Shown here in pieces: positions 16,124 through 24,581 of a DNA stretch of 64,000 bases. Source of the DNA: Bradyrhizobium sp. ORS 285 (GTDB lineage: Bacteria > Pseudomonadota > Alphaproteobacteria > Rhizobiales > Xanthobacteraceae); contig NZ_LT859959.1 of assembly GCF_900176205.1 (NCBI RefSeq), forward strand, positions 3,865,001-3,929,000, in the 5' to 3' direction. A model generated the notes under the pieces. The model saw only the letters and a program-made list of their open reading frames with translations, was not told the DNA's origin and searched no databases. A program made the translations under genes and the position numbers. Every line of letters begins with the position of its first letter. Position 1 is the first letter of the stretch.

Positions 16124-17418
16124 GCTTTGCGCAGCCCGCACCATTGCGCGACGAACATCGCGATCGACAGCGTGGTCTTGCGCACGCTATCGAGATCGAC
16201 GCGCTCGTCGAACGCATGCGGTCCGATTCCGTAGGGCCCGTAGCACAGCGCGGGGATGCCGTAGTCGACGGAATAGTAGCGGGTGTCGTTGACGGCGGTG
16301 GAGAGCCGCACGTCGAGCGGCTGCTCGAACACGCGCGCATGCACTTCGGCGAGCGCGGCTTCGGCCGCGCTGCCGGGCTCGCACACCGCGGGATCGGCCT
16401 GGAAGCCGCTCCACACCAGCTCGACCGGATTCTCCGACAGGAAGCTGTCGGCCGCCTGCGCCTTGGCGAGGCACTGTTCGATGCCGGCCATCGCCTCCGC
16501 CGGCGTCTCGCCGGGCAGCACGCCGAGCCGGCAATCGAGATCGCACCACGCCGGCGTCGAGCTTGCCCAGTCGCCGCCCTTGATGATGCCGACGTTGAAC
16601 TTGATTGGATTCTTCACGCCCGAGAACCACGCATTCGAGGTGGCGCGCGCGTTGATCTCGTTGGTGTGCTCCTGGAACGCGCGGATCAAATGCATTGCCG
16701 ACAGGATCGCATTGGTGCCGGTCTCGGCATAGGCGACGTGCACCGGCGTGCCGCGCACGCGCAGACGGAACCAGATCGCGCCGACCTGGGCGCGCGTGAG
16801 CGTGTGTCCGGTCGGCTCGGGGATGAGGCATGCGTCAGCCGTGTAGCCGCGCATCAGGGTGGAGAGCGCGCCGTTGCCGGTGCTCTCCTCCTCGGTCACC
16901 GTCTCCAGGTGAACGCGTCCGTCCGGCACGAAGCCGGCGGCCTTGATCGCGTCGAGTGCGAAGATCATCGCGGACACGCCGGACTTCATGTCCTGCGCGC
17001 CGCGGCCGATCATCCAGCCGTCGCGCACGATCGCTTCGTAAGGCGCATCGCCCCACAGGTCAGTCGGCCCTTCCGGCACCACGTCGATGTGCCCCTGCAG
17101 GATCAGGCTGCGCCCCTTGCCCTCGCCGTCGAGCGTCGCCACCACCTGCCTGGAGCCGTCGAGCGCGATATTGTCCATCGGCGCCGCTTTGGGATGCTTC
17201 ATCAGGTCGACATCGGCGAGGCTGAAGCGATCGACCTTGTAGCCGCGCGCCTCGAATTCCTTCGCCAGCCAGTCCTGCACCGGCGCTTCCTCGCCGCGCA
17301 GGCTGCGGAATTGCACGAGCTGCTGCAGGAAGGCGACCTGCTGCTTGAAGTTGGCATCCACAGCGGCGGCGAGCCGCTCCATCACATCGTTCGGCACAGC
17401 CGCCGCAGTTTCAGTCAC
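16120..17418 (-). CDS. M20 family metallo-amidohydrolase (ArgE/DapE-like deacylase)
   Basis: The 432-residue protein has the di-zinc M20 signature residues: His in LILQGHIDVVPEG, bridging Asp in GRGAQDMKSG, the catalytic Glu pair in VTEEESTGNG, Glu in LIPEPTG and a C-terminal His in YGIGPHAFDERV. The dimerisation lid lies about 210-330. It hydrolyses an N-acyl or similar amide bond of an amino acid. Start is the GTG at 17418, with GGAGG six bases upstream. It is flanked by gabT (37 bp upstream) and overlaps the hydroxyacid dehydrogenase, which suggests release of an omega-amino acid from an N-acyl precursor. A close paralogue lies at 48428-49708. Confidence 0.87.
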   Translation of the reverse strand: MTETAAAVPNDVMERLAAAVDANFKQQVAFLQQLVQFRSLRGEEAPVQDWLAKEFEARGYKVDRFSLADVDLMKHPKAAPMDNIALDGSRQVVATLDGEGKGRSLILQGHIDVVPEGPTDLWGDAPYEAIVRDGWMIGRGAQDMKSGVSAMIFALDAIKAAGFVPDGRVHLETVTEEESTGNGALSTLMRGYTADACLIPEPTGHTLTRAQVGAIWFRLRVRGTPVHVAYAETGTNAILSAMHLIRAFQEHTNEINARATSNAWFSGVKNPIKFNVGIIKGGDWASSTPAWCDLDCRLGVLPGETPAEAMAGIEQCLAKAQAADSFLSENPVELVWSGFQADPAVCEPGSAAEAALAEVHARVFEQPLDVRLSTAVNDTRYYSVDYGIPALCYGPYGIGPHAFDERVDLDSVRKTTLSIAMFVAQWCGLRKA

Positions 17419-17455
17419 GCAAAGCCTCCAGCCTTCCCAACTCACCCTGCCCGCG

Positions 17456-18757
17456 TCACGCGGCCAGGCATTTCTCCAGGATCGCGAGCCCTTCGTCCAC
17501 GATCACATCCGACGCCGTCAGCGGCACGAGGATGCGGATGGTGCTCGCCGTCACGCCGCAGGATAGCAGAATGAGTCCGTTCTCGTGCGCCACCCGGGTC
17601 ACGCGCTTGGTCATCTCCGCATCCGGCTCATCGCTGCCGCGCTGCCTGAGAATGTCGAATGCAACCATCGCGCCAGGACCGCGGGGCTCGGAAACCGGAA
17701 CCAGGTTGTTGGCGCGGGAGAAGCGCGTGATCGCGGCGCGGAGCCGGTCGCCGATCGCATTGGCGCGGTCGAGCAGCTTCTCCTGCTCGAACACGTCGAG
17801 CACCGCGAGGGCCGCCGCACAGGCCAAGGGATTGCCGCCATAGGTGCCGCCGAGGCCGCCCGGCTCCGCCGCATCCATGATCGCGGCACGGCCGATCACG
17901 CCCGACAGCGGCATGCCGCCGGCGAGGCTCTTGGCGACGCAGATCAGGTCCGGCTGCACGTCGTAATGCTCCATCGCGAACATCTTGCCGGTGCGGCCGA
18001 AGCCGGTCTGCACTTCGTCCGCGATCAGCACGATGCCGTTGGCGTCGCAGATCCGGCGCAGGCCGCGCATCAGCTCAGGCGGCGCGGGGTGGAAGCCGCC
18101 CTCGCCCTGCACCGGCTCGATGATGATGGCCGCGACCTGCGAGGCGTCGATGTCGGCCTTGAAGATGAAGTTGATGTAGGACAGCGTGTCCTCGACCGAG
18201 ACATTGCTGCCGGCGATCGGGAATGGCGCATGCCACACGCCCGGCAGCGGCGGCCCGAACGGCTTCTTATAGGGCATCACCTTACCGGTCATCGCGTTGG
18301 CGAGCGCGGTTCGGCCGTGGAAGGCGCCGGTGAAGGCGATGATGCCGCTGCGCCCCGTGGCCGCGCGCGCGATCTTGATGGCGTTCTCGGTCGCCTCTGC
18401 GCCGGTCGTCAGCAGGATCGACTTGGCTGGGCCGGAGATCGGTGCCAGCGCATTGAGGCGTTCGCTCAGGCGGACGTAAGGCTCGTATTGCAGCACCTGG
18501 AAGCAGGTGTGGGTGAAGCGATCGAGCTGGGCGCGGATGGCGGCCACGACATGCGGATGGCAATGGCCGGTGTTGAGCACGGCGATGCCGCCGGCGAAGT
18601 CGACATAGCGCTTGCCTTCGACATCCCAGACCTCGCTGTTCAGGGCACGGTCGGCAAACAGCGGCGTGGCGTAGCTCACGCCCCTGACGACGGCCTCGTG
18701 CCGACGTGCCAGCAGGTCTTCGTTCTTCGCCAGATTCGCAGCCAGATTCGTAGTCAT
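17456..18757 (-). CDS. gabT: 4-aminobutyrate-2-oxoglutarate aminotransferase
   Basis: The 433-residue PLP enzyme of class III has TTGAEATENAIKIARAATGR, the substrate loop FTGAFHGRT, the cofactor Asp in IADEVQTGFGRTG and the Schiff-base Lys in ICVAKSLAGGMPLSG; VQGEGGFHPAP is typical of GabT. It converts GABA and 2-oxoglutarate to succinic semialdehyde and glutamate. Length and motifs favour GabT over ornithine or acetylornithine transaminases, though related omega-amino acids may also be used. GAGGTGAGCC precedes the ATG. It leads a same-strand group with the M20 amidohydrolase and 2-hydroxyacid dehydrogenase; no gabD is in the window. Confidence 0.9.
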   Translation of the reverse strand: MTTNLAANLAKNEDLLARRHEAVVRGVSYATPLFADRALNSEVWDVEGKRYVDFAGGIAVLNTGHCHPHVVAAIRAQLDRFTHTCFQVLQYEPYVRLSERLNALAPISGPAKSILLTTGAEATENAIKIARAATGRSGIIAFTGAFHGRTALANAMTGKVMPYKKPFGPPLPGVWHAPFPIAGSNVSVEDTLSYINFIFKADIDASQVAAIIIEPVQGEGGFHPAPPELMRGLRRICDANGIVLIADEVQTGFGRTGKMFAMEHYDVQPDLICVAKSLAGGMPLSGVIGRAAIMDAAEPGGLGGTYGGNPLACAAALAVLDVFEQEKLLDRANAIGDRLRAAITRFSRANNLVPVSEPRGPGAMVAFDILRQRGSDEPDAEMTKRVTRVAHENGLILLSCGVTASTIRILVPLTASDVIVDEGLAILEKCLAA

Positions 18758-18913
18758 GGCTCACCTCCTCGTCCAACAGATCGAGGGAAGGCTAAGGAAC
18801 CGGCGGCGGTGATCAATCAGCTTGTTCCGCGGAACAGGTGACTTTAATGCACCAGAGCTGTGCTTGGATCGAGGGCCGCCTTAAGACGTGGCGCGGCGAA
18901 GGAGATCGGACGA

Positions 18914-20938
18914 TCAGCCGATGCGCTTCAGCTTGTCGATCTCTCCCATGACCCCCGCAAGCTCGGCGCTGCGCTCGCGCACGAAGGTACCGAGCTCGGC
19001 GAGCACCCCGGTGATCGTCTCGAGCTTGGTGAACATTTGCTCGATATGGGTCACGATCCCGCTATAGCCTTCGCCCGCCTGGACCAGCTGACCGCGGGTT
19101 TCCTGGATGTTCGAGCCGAGCGAAGCGAGCGAGGTTTCCATCCCGCCGATCGAGGCATGGGTGCGCGACAGGCTGGAGCGCGTATCCTGGGCGAGCTTCT
19201 TCACCTCGCTTGCGACCACGGAGAACCCGCGGCCGGCCTCGCCCGCGCGCGCGGACTCGATGGTGGCGTTCAGCGCCAGCAGGTTGGTCTGGCCGGCGAT
19301 CGTATCGATGATCTTGAGAATGTCGCGCAGGCCGTTCATGGCTTGCGTCAGCCCGGTGAATTCATCCGCGAGCGCGGTCGTGTCGGTCGCCTTGATCGCC
19401 GAATCCGCACTGGTCAGGATCACCGAATGGATATCCTTGACGATCGTGTTGATCGCGGCGGTCTGGCCGAGCGCGTTCTCGACCTTCTCGCTCAGCAGCG
19501 CGCTGGTGCCGAGATATTCCGTGAGACGCGCAACAATGCCGTCCTTGATCCGGTTCAGCAGGATCATCCGGTTGAGATGGCTGCGGGTGAAGTAGCTGGC
19601 GAAGTTCGCATAATGGACCGGAAACATGTCCGCGAACGCATCCTGCAACGTCTGGCTCCGCGTGTCGAAGAACACCACCGCCGTCAGCGTCTGGTTGATG
19701 TTGATGCCGAACAGCTCGCCGAAGGTGGAAAACCCGGCAACGGGCATCGGCCACAGGCCGGACAGATTGCGCAGCGCGCTCTCATTGTTCAGGCGGCGCA
19801 GGATGCAGTCATTGAGAACCGCGCCGATCGCCGGCGGCTTGCCGTGCAGGAAGGCCTGGAGATCGCGCCGGGTCTGTTCGACGAAATCGGTTGCCTCCAG
19901 CAGCTCGAGGCGATCACCCGAGTTCACGTCGCAGAAGAAGGAGATCACGCCGGTCTCGGCATTGATGTCCGCAACCGAACGGACGAACAGATCAGTTCCG
20001 ACCTCGATTCCGAAAGAGTAGCGCTGCATCTTGGACATGACGCCGGCGGGCGTGGTCTTGAGCGCCTCGGCGACGGCGTTGGCGAATGGCCGAATTTCGT
20101 TGGTGCGCTCGTCGAGCACGCCGGAGGCGGTGCGCCGGTTCGGGTCGGCCCCCATCACGACGAAGGACTGTCCTGTCTTCTTGAAGTTCTGGCTCTTGAA
20201 CAGGCTGAATCCGCGTCCATCAGCCATCTTCATGAAGATCAGGAGCGCATGATTCTCGATCACGCGGTTGCCGTCGAAGATGTAGGTGTTCTTGAAGTCG
20301 AGCTTGCCTCCGGCGGAGCCGCCGACGAAGGCACAAGGAAACTTGCCGGCGCGGTAGACCGCTTCCATGAAATAGTTCTCGCTGGCCGAGACGCCGTCCA
20401 CCAGCGTGAAGGCGAGCGTGTCGCGCACGTCGATCCCGAACGGCGTCCGCACCGCAGCGAGCGACCGGACGATCGCCTCGATCCGCTGATCGTGCGGCAA
20501 GGCCGGCGCGCCCTTGCGGATGTCGTCGTTCTGAAGGGGCACCGCATGGATGCTCACCGCCTGAAACAGGTCGGGGGGAAACACCTGGATCACCACCGAC
20601 GACCAGCGATCGCCCGTCGGCTTGTAGAGCGTCGTGGGCGAAGCCGCGCAGAGTTCCCCCGCGGTCGAGACGGCGATCACGGTCGTACGGCCGGCCAGCC
20701 TGCGCAACTCCGTCGTGACCTTCACGAAATCGAGGTGCGGAGAGACGAAGGCGAAGGCGAGCGGCGATGCGGCGCCGTCGAACATGAAGCTGTCGGCGGA
20801 GAGCCCTGCGAGCCTGTCATCCGTATCGATGACACGGATCGTCTGCGGCATGGGTGCGTTGGACGGCTCCGCATCAGCAGCAGGCGCGAGCGAGGATTTC
20901 ACCGTGGCTTGTGAGCTTTTCGAGAACAGTGTCAACAT
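18914..20938 (-). CDS. soluble chemoreceptor with FIST sensor domain
   Basis: The 674-residue protein lacks membrane segments. Residues about 65-250 are a FIST N domain and about 265-410 a FIST C domain ([38 protein letters not shown]). A chemotaxis signalling coiled coil follows, with hairpin tip at about 545-575 ([20 protein letters not shown]) and [18 protein letters not shown] domains are proposed to bind small ligands such as amino acids. The receptor should act in the cytoplasm with CheA/CheW. It lies next to the gabT group on the same strand but 156 bp upstream of gabT, so sensing of amino acids or their products is a reasonable guess, not shown. Confidence 0.87.
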   Translation of the reverse strand: MLTLFSKSSQATVKSSLAPAADAEPSNAPMPQTIRVIDTDDRLAGLSADSFMFDGAASPLAFAFVSPHLDFVKVTTELRRLAGRTTVIAVSTAGELCAASPTTLYKPTGDRWSSVVIQVFPPDLFQAVSIHAVPLQNDDIRKGAPALPHDQRIEAIVRSLAAVRTPFGIDVRDTLAFTLVDGVSASENYFMEAVYRAGKFPCAFVGGSAGGKLDFKNTYIFDGNRVIENHALLIFMKMADGRGFSLFKSQNFKKTGQSFVVMGADPNRRTASGVLDERTNEIRPFANAVAEALKTTPAGVMSKMQRYSFGIEVGTDLFVRSVADINAETGVISFFCDVNSGDRLELLEATDFVEQTRRDLQAFLHGKPPAIGAVLNDCILRRLNNESALRNLSGLWPMPVAGFSTFGELFGININQTLTAVVFFDTRSQTLQDAFADMFPVHYANFASYFTRSHLNRMILLNRIKDGIVARLTEYLGTSALLSEKVENALGQTAAINTIVKDIHSVILTSADSAIKATDTTALADEFTGLTQAMNGLRDILKIIDTIAGQTNLLALNATIESARAGEAGRGFSVVASEVKKLAQDTRSSLSRTHASIGGMETSLASLGSNIQETRGQLVQAGEGYSGIVTHIEQMFTKLETITGVLAELGTFVRERSAELAGVMGEIDKLKRIG

Positions 20939-21194
20939 CAGCGCGGCCCGCTTCGGTGATCGACATGATTATGAGTTGGTTAAGTCGATCGAATTGCTTT
21001 TTGGTGTACGAACGCGGCGTTGCCGCCGCCGTGCTCCACAATCCGCACCCGTATGACTACGGCCGCTCCGGGGAATGATTCTCAATGTCACATCGCGCGC
21101 GGCGAGGAGCCCGTTCGATCTGCCGCGAACTAATTACGTGACATCGGCAGATCGCGCGCCACGCGACGTGGCGGGTTGAGCTCGAACGATCGAG

Positions 21195-22082
21195 CTACAG
21201 CGCCAGCACCTTCTTCAGCCACCCGCGCAGAGCGATGATGGCGGGCTCGTCCCAGCGCTCCTTGAGCGCAATGAGCTGATAGGCGCCCATGCGAACCGAC
21301 GACGGCAGCACCTCAACCAGGGCGCCGCTGCGCATGTCGTCGGCGACCAGCACCTCATTGGCGAGCGCGACGCCCTGCCCGATTCGAGCCGCCTCGATCG
21401 CGAGATGCGCGTGCCACAACCGCTGGCCGCGCAGGGTGACGTGCTCCGGATGCCCCGCCAGCTCGAACCACTGCTCCCATTGCGCGGTCGACTCCTCGTG
21501 GATCAGCGAGGCCTTGGCGAGGCCGGGCAGCGTCGCGATCGCCGGGAAGCGCGCGAGATAGGCCGGGCTTGCCACCGGGAAGACGCGCGGGCGCACCAGC
21601 GCCTCGGCCGTCAAGGGACCGCGGACGTCGATCGCATCGGCATAGACGATCTCGGCATCCGCCTCGCCGCGGAGCAGGTCGGGATGCGCCAAGGTCGGCT
21701 GCAGGTTGATGTCCCAGTTGCGCGGCGGACCTGTCAGCTCGGGCAGCCGCGCCAGCAGGCGCCGGTTGGCGAGGCCGGGAATGCACCAGATGTTCAGCGT
21801 CGGGCGCGCCAGCGGCCGCACCTGCGTGGTGGCGCGGGCGATGATGTCGAAGGCCTGTGTGACCTCGGCATGAAACTGGCGTCCGGCCTCGGTGAGCGCG
21901 AGACCGCGCCCCTCGGCGCGGACCAGCGCGACGCCGAGGCTGCGCTGCAGGTTCTGCAGATGGCGGGAGACGACGGTGTGGCTGACGGCGAGCTCGTCGC
22001 CGGCGGCACGCACGCTGCCCTTGCGCCCGACGGCCTCGAAGGCGCGCAGCGCGATGAGAGAGGGCAATCGGGGTCGCGTCAT
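21195..22082 (-). CDS. LysR-type transcriptional regulator (GcvA-like)
   Basis: Start 22082 gives MTRPRLPSLIALRAFEAVGR, the normal N terminus of GcvA-like LysR proteins; the longer frame upstream is not supported. The winged helix covers about 5-65 (SVRAAGDELAVSHTVVSRHL). The effector domain (about 90-295) has the GcvA-type ASLIHEES and IGQGVALANEVL segments. It probably regulates a neighbouring target; the FIST receptor/gabT group lies downstream on the same strand and a small exported protein gene is divergent. No clear T-N11-A operator stood out in the 388-bp upstream region. Confidence 0.87.
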   Translation of the reverse strand: MTRPRLPSLIALRAFEAVGRKGSVRAAGDELAVSHTVVSRHLQNLQRSLGVALVRAEGRGLALTEAGRQFHAEVTQAFDIIARATTQVRPLARPTLNIWCIPGLANRRLLARLPELTGPPRNWDINLQPTLAHPDLLRGEADAEIVYADAIDVRGPLTAEALVRPRVFPVASPAYLARFPAIATLPGLAKASLIHEESTAQWEQWFELAGHPEHVTLRGQRLWHAHLAIEAARIGQGVALANEVLVADDMRSGALVEVLPSSVRMGAYQLIALKERWDEPAIIALRGWLKKVLAL

Positions 22083-22470
22083 GCTCGCACAGTTGTCCGC
22101 CTGCGCGCTTCCCGCCCTCGTTCGCCTCTGCAGCGAACCGCCACGATCCGTCGTTGCCGCGGCAGATGATCGGAGCGCCGGCCACCCTGCCGACGTCCGT
22201 TGGCCGAACACGGCGCTCCGGTCGGAGTACCGCGTGAGGCCCATGAGGGCGCATATGCGCGTCGGATCGCTCTTAGCGTCCGCCGCGGCGCGGCGCCAGC
22301 CCAGATGCCGCCACAGTCGCGCGCCCCGTCGCCGCGCTCGGCGTCACCGTTAATGCGCCCAGCGGGCCGGCAAATGATCCTTAAGGACCGCGTCGAGGTC
22401 CGGACGATTTGCCTCAAAGTTTCCACAATTCGACTCTGAATCGGCGGTGCTTCGAGCAGGAGAACCCCAT
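22083..22470. other. 388-bp divergent intergenic region
   Basis: It separates the LysR gene from a small exported protein gene. A short hairpin (GGACC-N7-GGTCC) next to a CCTTAAGG palindrome lies near 22377-22402 and could be an operator or leader structure. ORFs crossing the region on either strand look like GC-rich shadows. Nothing else stands out. Confidence 0.4.
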
Positions 22471-22716
22471 ATGCGGATCACCCCCGTGATCTTCGTCGGT
22501 TCGCTGGCTGCCCTGGTCACAACGGCAGCTCCCGCACTGGCGAAGAATTCCCAGACACCCCGAGCGGACGAGCAGGCTACCTCCTCGTCCCCCTGTCGCG
22601 CCTATCAGCAGGCCGCCGATGGCAGCTGGAAGGAGCTGCCCTGCCAAGGCCAGGCTGCGGCCGCACCACGCCGACAGCAGTCGGTGACCACCACGTCGAG
22701 CAGCGCAACGCGCTAG
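22471..22716 (+). CDS. small exported hypothetical protein (81 aa)
   Basis: Start 22471 has AGGAG eight bases upstream. A signal peptide spans residues 1-24 (ITPVIFVGSLAALVTTAAPALA-K). The mature peptide is short and low-complexity, with two cysteines (SPCRAYQQAADGSWKELPCQG) that may form a disulfide around a QAADGSWKELP loop, then a Gln/Ser/Thr-rich tail. The loop pattern is seen in other unnamed exported rhizobial proteins. No function can be assigned. Confidence 0.6.
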   Translation: MRITPVIFVGSLAALVTTAAPALAKNSQTPRADEQATSSSPCRAYQQAADGSWKELPCQGQAAAAPRRQQSVTTTSSSATR

Positions 22717-22779
22717 CCGGCCGACGGACGATGCCGGGGCGCCTGGTGCGCTCCGGCTGTCCTCTGCAAACCTTCGTGC

Positions 22780-23370
22780 TCAGTAAGGCGGCGCCTTGCG
22801 CGCCCGCTGCTCCCGGCCCGCCTCGACCCACCACAACAGATCATCGGCGAAGCGCGGAAACGCGTGCGCGAGCGCCTTGCCCGAGTCGCCCGTCGGCTTG
22901 CCGTCAGCCGACAGCGCCTGTCCGATCGGGCCGACCGCGAGCGTGCTCGACACCACCACCATGCCCATCTCCGATAAAGTGCCGTGCCAGGCGGTCGCGG
23001 CCCGCGCGCCCGACAGCCGGCCGGCCGAGTAGCTCGCGATCGCCGCCGGGCGCCAGAACCATTCCTCCAGGAAGTGGTCGGTGAGGTTCTTCAGCCCGGG
23101 CTGCATGCCCCAATTATATTCGCCGGTGACGAACACGAATCCATCCGCCGCGCGGATCTTGGCCGCGAGCTCGGCCATGGCCGCCGGCGCCTCGCCCGGC
23201 TTGTATTCCTTGAACATTCTGTCGAGCATCGGCAGGCCGATGGCCTTGGCGTCGATCAGCTCGACGTCCTGGCCCTTGCCGCGCAGCCCGTCGACGACGA
23301 ATTGCGCGAGCCGGATGCCCATCCGGTCGACACGATAGGAGCCATAGAAGACGAGGATGCGATTGCTCAT
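22780..23370 (-). CDS. NADPH-dependent FMN reductase family flavoprotein
   Basis: The 196-residue protein is a flavodoxin-fold reductase: N-terminal phosphate loop ILVFYGSYRVDRMG, central GFVFVTGEYNWGMQPGLKNLTD (the family P-x-Y-N-x-x-x-P-G-x-L-K-N region, with Gly in place of the first Pro) and WHGTLSEMGMVVV. Such enzymes reduce FMN or quinones with NAD(P)H. It is on the same strand as, and about 1.2 kb beyond the end of, the SfnG-containing operon. It could supply reduced FMN to that monooxygenase, though an unrelated small gene intervenes, so the link is inference. Confidence 0.85.
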   Translation of the reverse strand: MSNRILVFYGSYRVDRMGIRLAQFVVDGLRGKGQDVELIDAKAIGLPMLDRMFKEYKPGEAPAAMAELAAKIRAADGFVFVTGEYNWGMQPGLKNLTDHFLEEWFWRPAAIASYSAGRLSGARAATAWHGTLSEMGMVVVSSTLAVGPIGQALSADGKPTGDSGKALAHAFPRFADDLLWWVEAGREQRARKAPPY

Positions 23371-23500
23371 GGCGGGTCAACTCCTGGCCGGACGATCCGT
23401 GCCAGTCTACCACGCCGCACTGCAATCCGAGTGATGGTGGGGGACGCCGCGGATCGGAGGAACCAGCGGCGCGTCGTCGTTCAAAGCAAAGCAGGTAAGC

Positions 23501-23779
23501 TCAGCGCGTCACCGTGGCCGAGGCGGAGCGTTCGCTCGGCCGGCCGAACACGCTGCGGCAGCCGTCGCTGAGGCTGGCGCGCTGCTTCATCATGCAAGCG
23601 ATGATGCGGTCGCGATCGGGAATCTCCGACGAGCACAGCCGAAACACGTCGCCGGTGCACAGCCGCCGCTGGTCGTCCTCCGTGAAGGCATGGCCGGCGC
23701 GCGGGCCGGCGATCATCGCCAGCGCAAGCCCGGCCATCGCCACATTCAAGTTCCGCATCCTGAACAGATGAGTTCGCAT
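23501..23779 (-). CDS. exported cysteine-rich small protein
   Basis: Start 23779 is preceded by GGGACGAGG; 23758 is an alternative. Residues up to about 32 form a signal peptide (NVAMAGLALAMIAGPRAGHA). The mature part has four cysteines in the pattern RLCTGDVFRLCSSEIPD ... IIACMMKQRASLSDGCRSVF, which resembles the short cysteine-rich (GLG1/FGFR-type) repeat found in bacterial exported proteins. Probably two disulfides in the periplasm. Role unknown. Confidence 0.65.
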   Translation of the reverse strand: MRTHLFRMRNLNVAMAGLALAMIAGPRAGHAFTEDDQRRLCTGDVFRLCSSEIPDRDRIIACMMKQRASLSDGCRSVFGRPSERSASATVTR

Positions 23780-24097
23780 CCTCGTCCCCAATTCGCCCGC
23801 TGTTTGCCCGGTTCACCCGCTGCCTTCGCTGACCCCGCGAAGCAGTTGCCGCCGCAGAATCAAATGATGACACACGGCCGCGCGCCTTCAACAAGCGCTC
23901 TTGGTCCTGCACCACTATTTTGCCGGCTGTTGCATCTTCGACTCCTTTGTCCTCTCGGAACCTGTGAGACGCCGTCAAATTGTCATTAGGCGAACGCAAT
24001 CCGGCCCAGCGGCGCTCACACTCTCCCGGCGTAGTGACGACGAACCGATGGCGCTTCGGGCCATCGTCCCAAGAGTCGATGGTTGGGAGTCGAGGTC
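23780..24097. other. 318-bp divergent intergenic region
   Basis: Both neighbours start here. A small hairpin (GATGGC-N7-GCCATC, 24048-24066) lies just ahead of the plus-strand gene. I see no repeat element, RNA gene or clear promoter box. Confidence 0.35.
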
Positions 24098-24550
24098 ATG
24101 GCGTACACGATGATCGCCGAGCGGGAGCAGCAGAAGATCCGCAAGCAGCGCGAAAGCGCGCTGATCGTGATCGCCAATGCGCAGGTGATGGAGGCCGAGG
24201 GCTGGACCGTCGTGATCACCGACGAGGACGGCAAGACCCTGCCGCTCGCCGAGTTCGAGGCCACCCTCTCGCAGAAATTCGCGTCCTGGTACAAGGCGAA
24301 GTCGCGGCCGGTGGTGCCGACCACCATCCCCGGACCGAACCTGTTCTCGGAGCCGGCCAACGACGACGCCGCGCCGGAAGCCGTGGTCGCCGCCGAGCTC
24401 GAGGCCGAAGCGGTCGAGACTGAAGCCGTCACTGAAGTGAAGGAGATCGCCGAGGACGATTTCGAAACGGCCGAAGCCGCCAATGCGGTGCCTGCCGAGA
24501 AGACCGAGCGCGAGGAGATCGCGCTCGTCGCCGAAGAGATGGCGGATTGA
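24098..24550 (+). CDS. hypothetical protein with acidic Ala/Glu-rich C-terminal half
   Basis: Start 24098 (MAYTMIAEREQQ) is chosen over 24083 by ribosome site spacing. The first 75 residues are a compact basic region (AEREQQKIRKQRESALIVIA, EGWTVVITDEDGKTLPLAEF, ASWYKAKSRP); the last 65 are repetitive Ala/Glu/Val (ELEAEAVETEAVTEVKEIAE) and likely disordered or a weak coiled coil. No export signal. The family is not recognised. It converges on the organosulfur operon, with a hairpin in the 31-bp gap. Confidence 0.6.
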   Translation: MAYTMIAEREQQKIRKQRESALIVIANAQVMEAEGWTVVITDEDGKTLPLAEFEATLSQKFASWYKAKSRPVVPTTIPGPNLFSEPANDDAAPEAVVAAELEAEAVETEAVTEVKEIAEDDFETAEAANAVPAEKTEREEIALVAEEMAD

Positions 24551-24571
24551 TGCTGCGGCCGCGCCGCAGCA
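24551..24571. terminator. bidirectional hairpin ending the organosulfur operon
   Basis: TGCTGCGGC (24551-24559) pairs perfectly with GCCGCAGCA (24563-24571) around a three-base loop, in the 31 bp between two convergent stop codons. T-richness downstream is modest on either strand. Confidence 0.5.
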
Positions 24572-24581
24572 TGTTAAGGCT

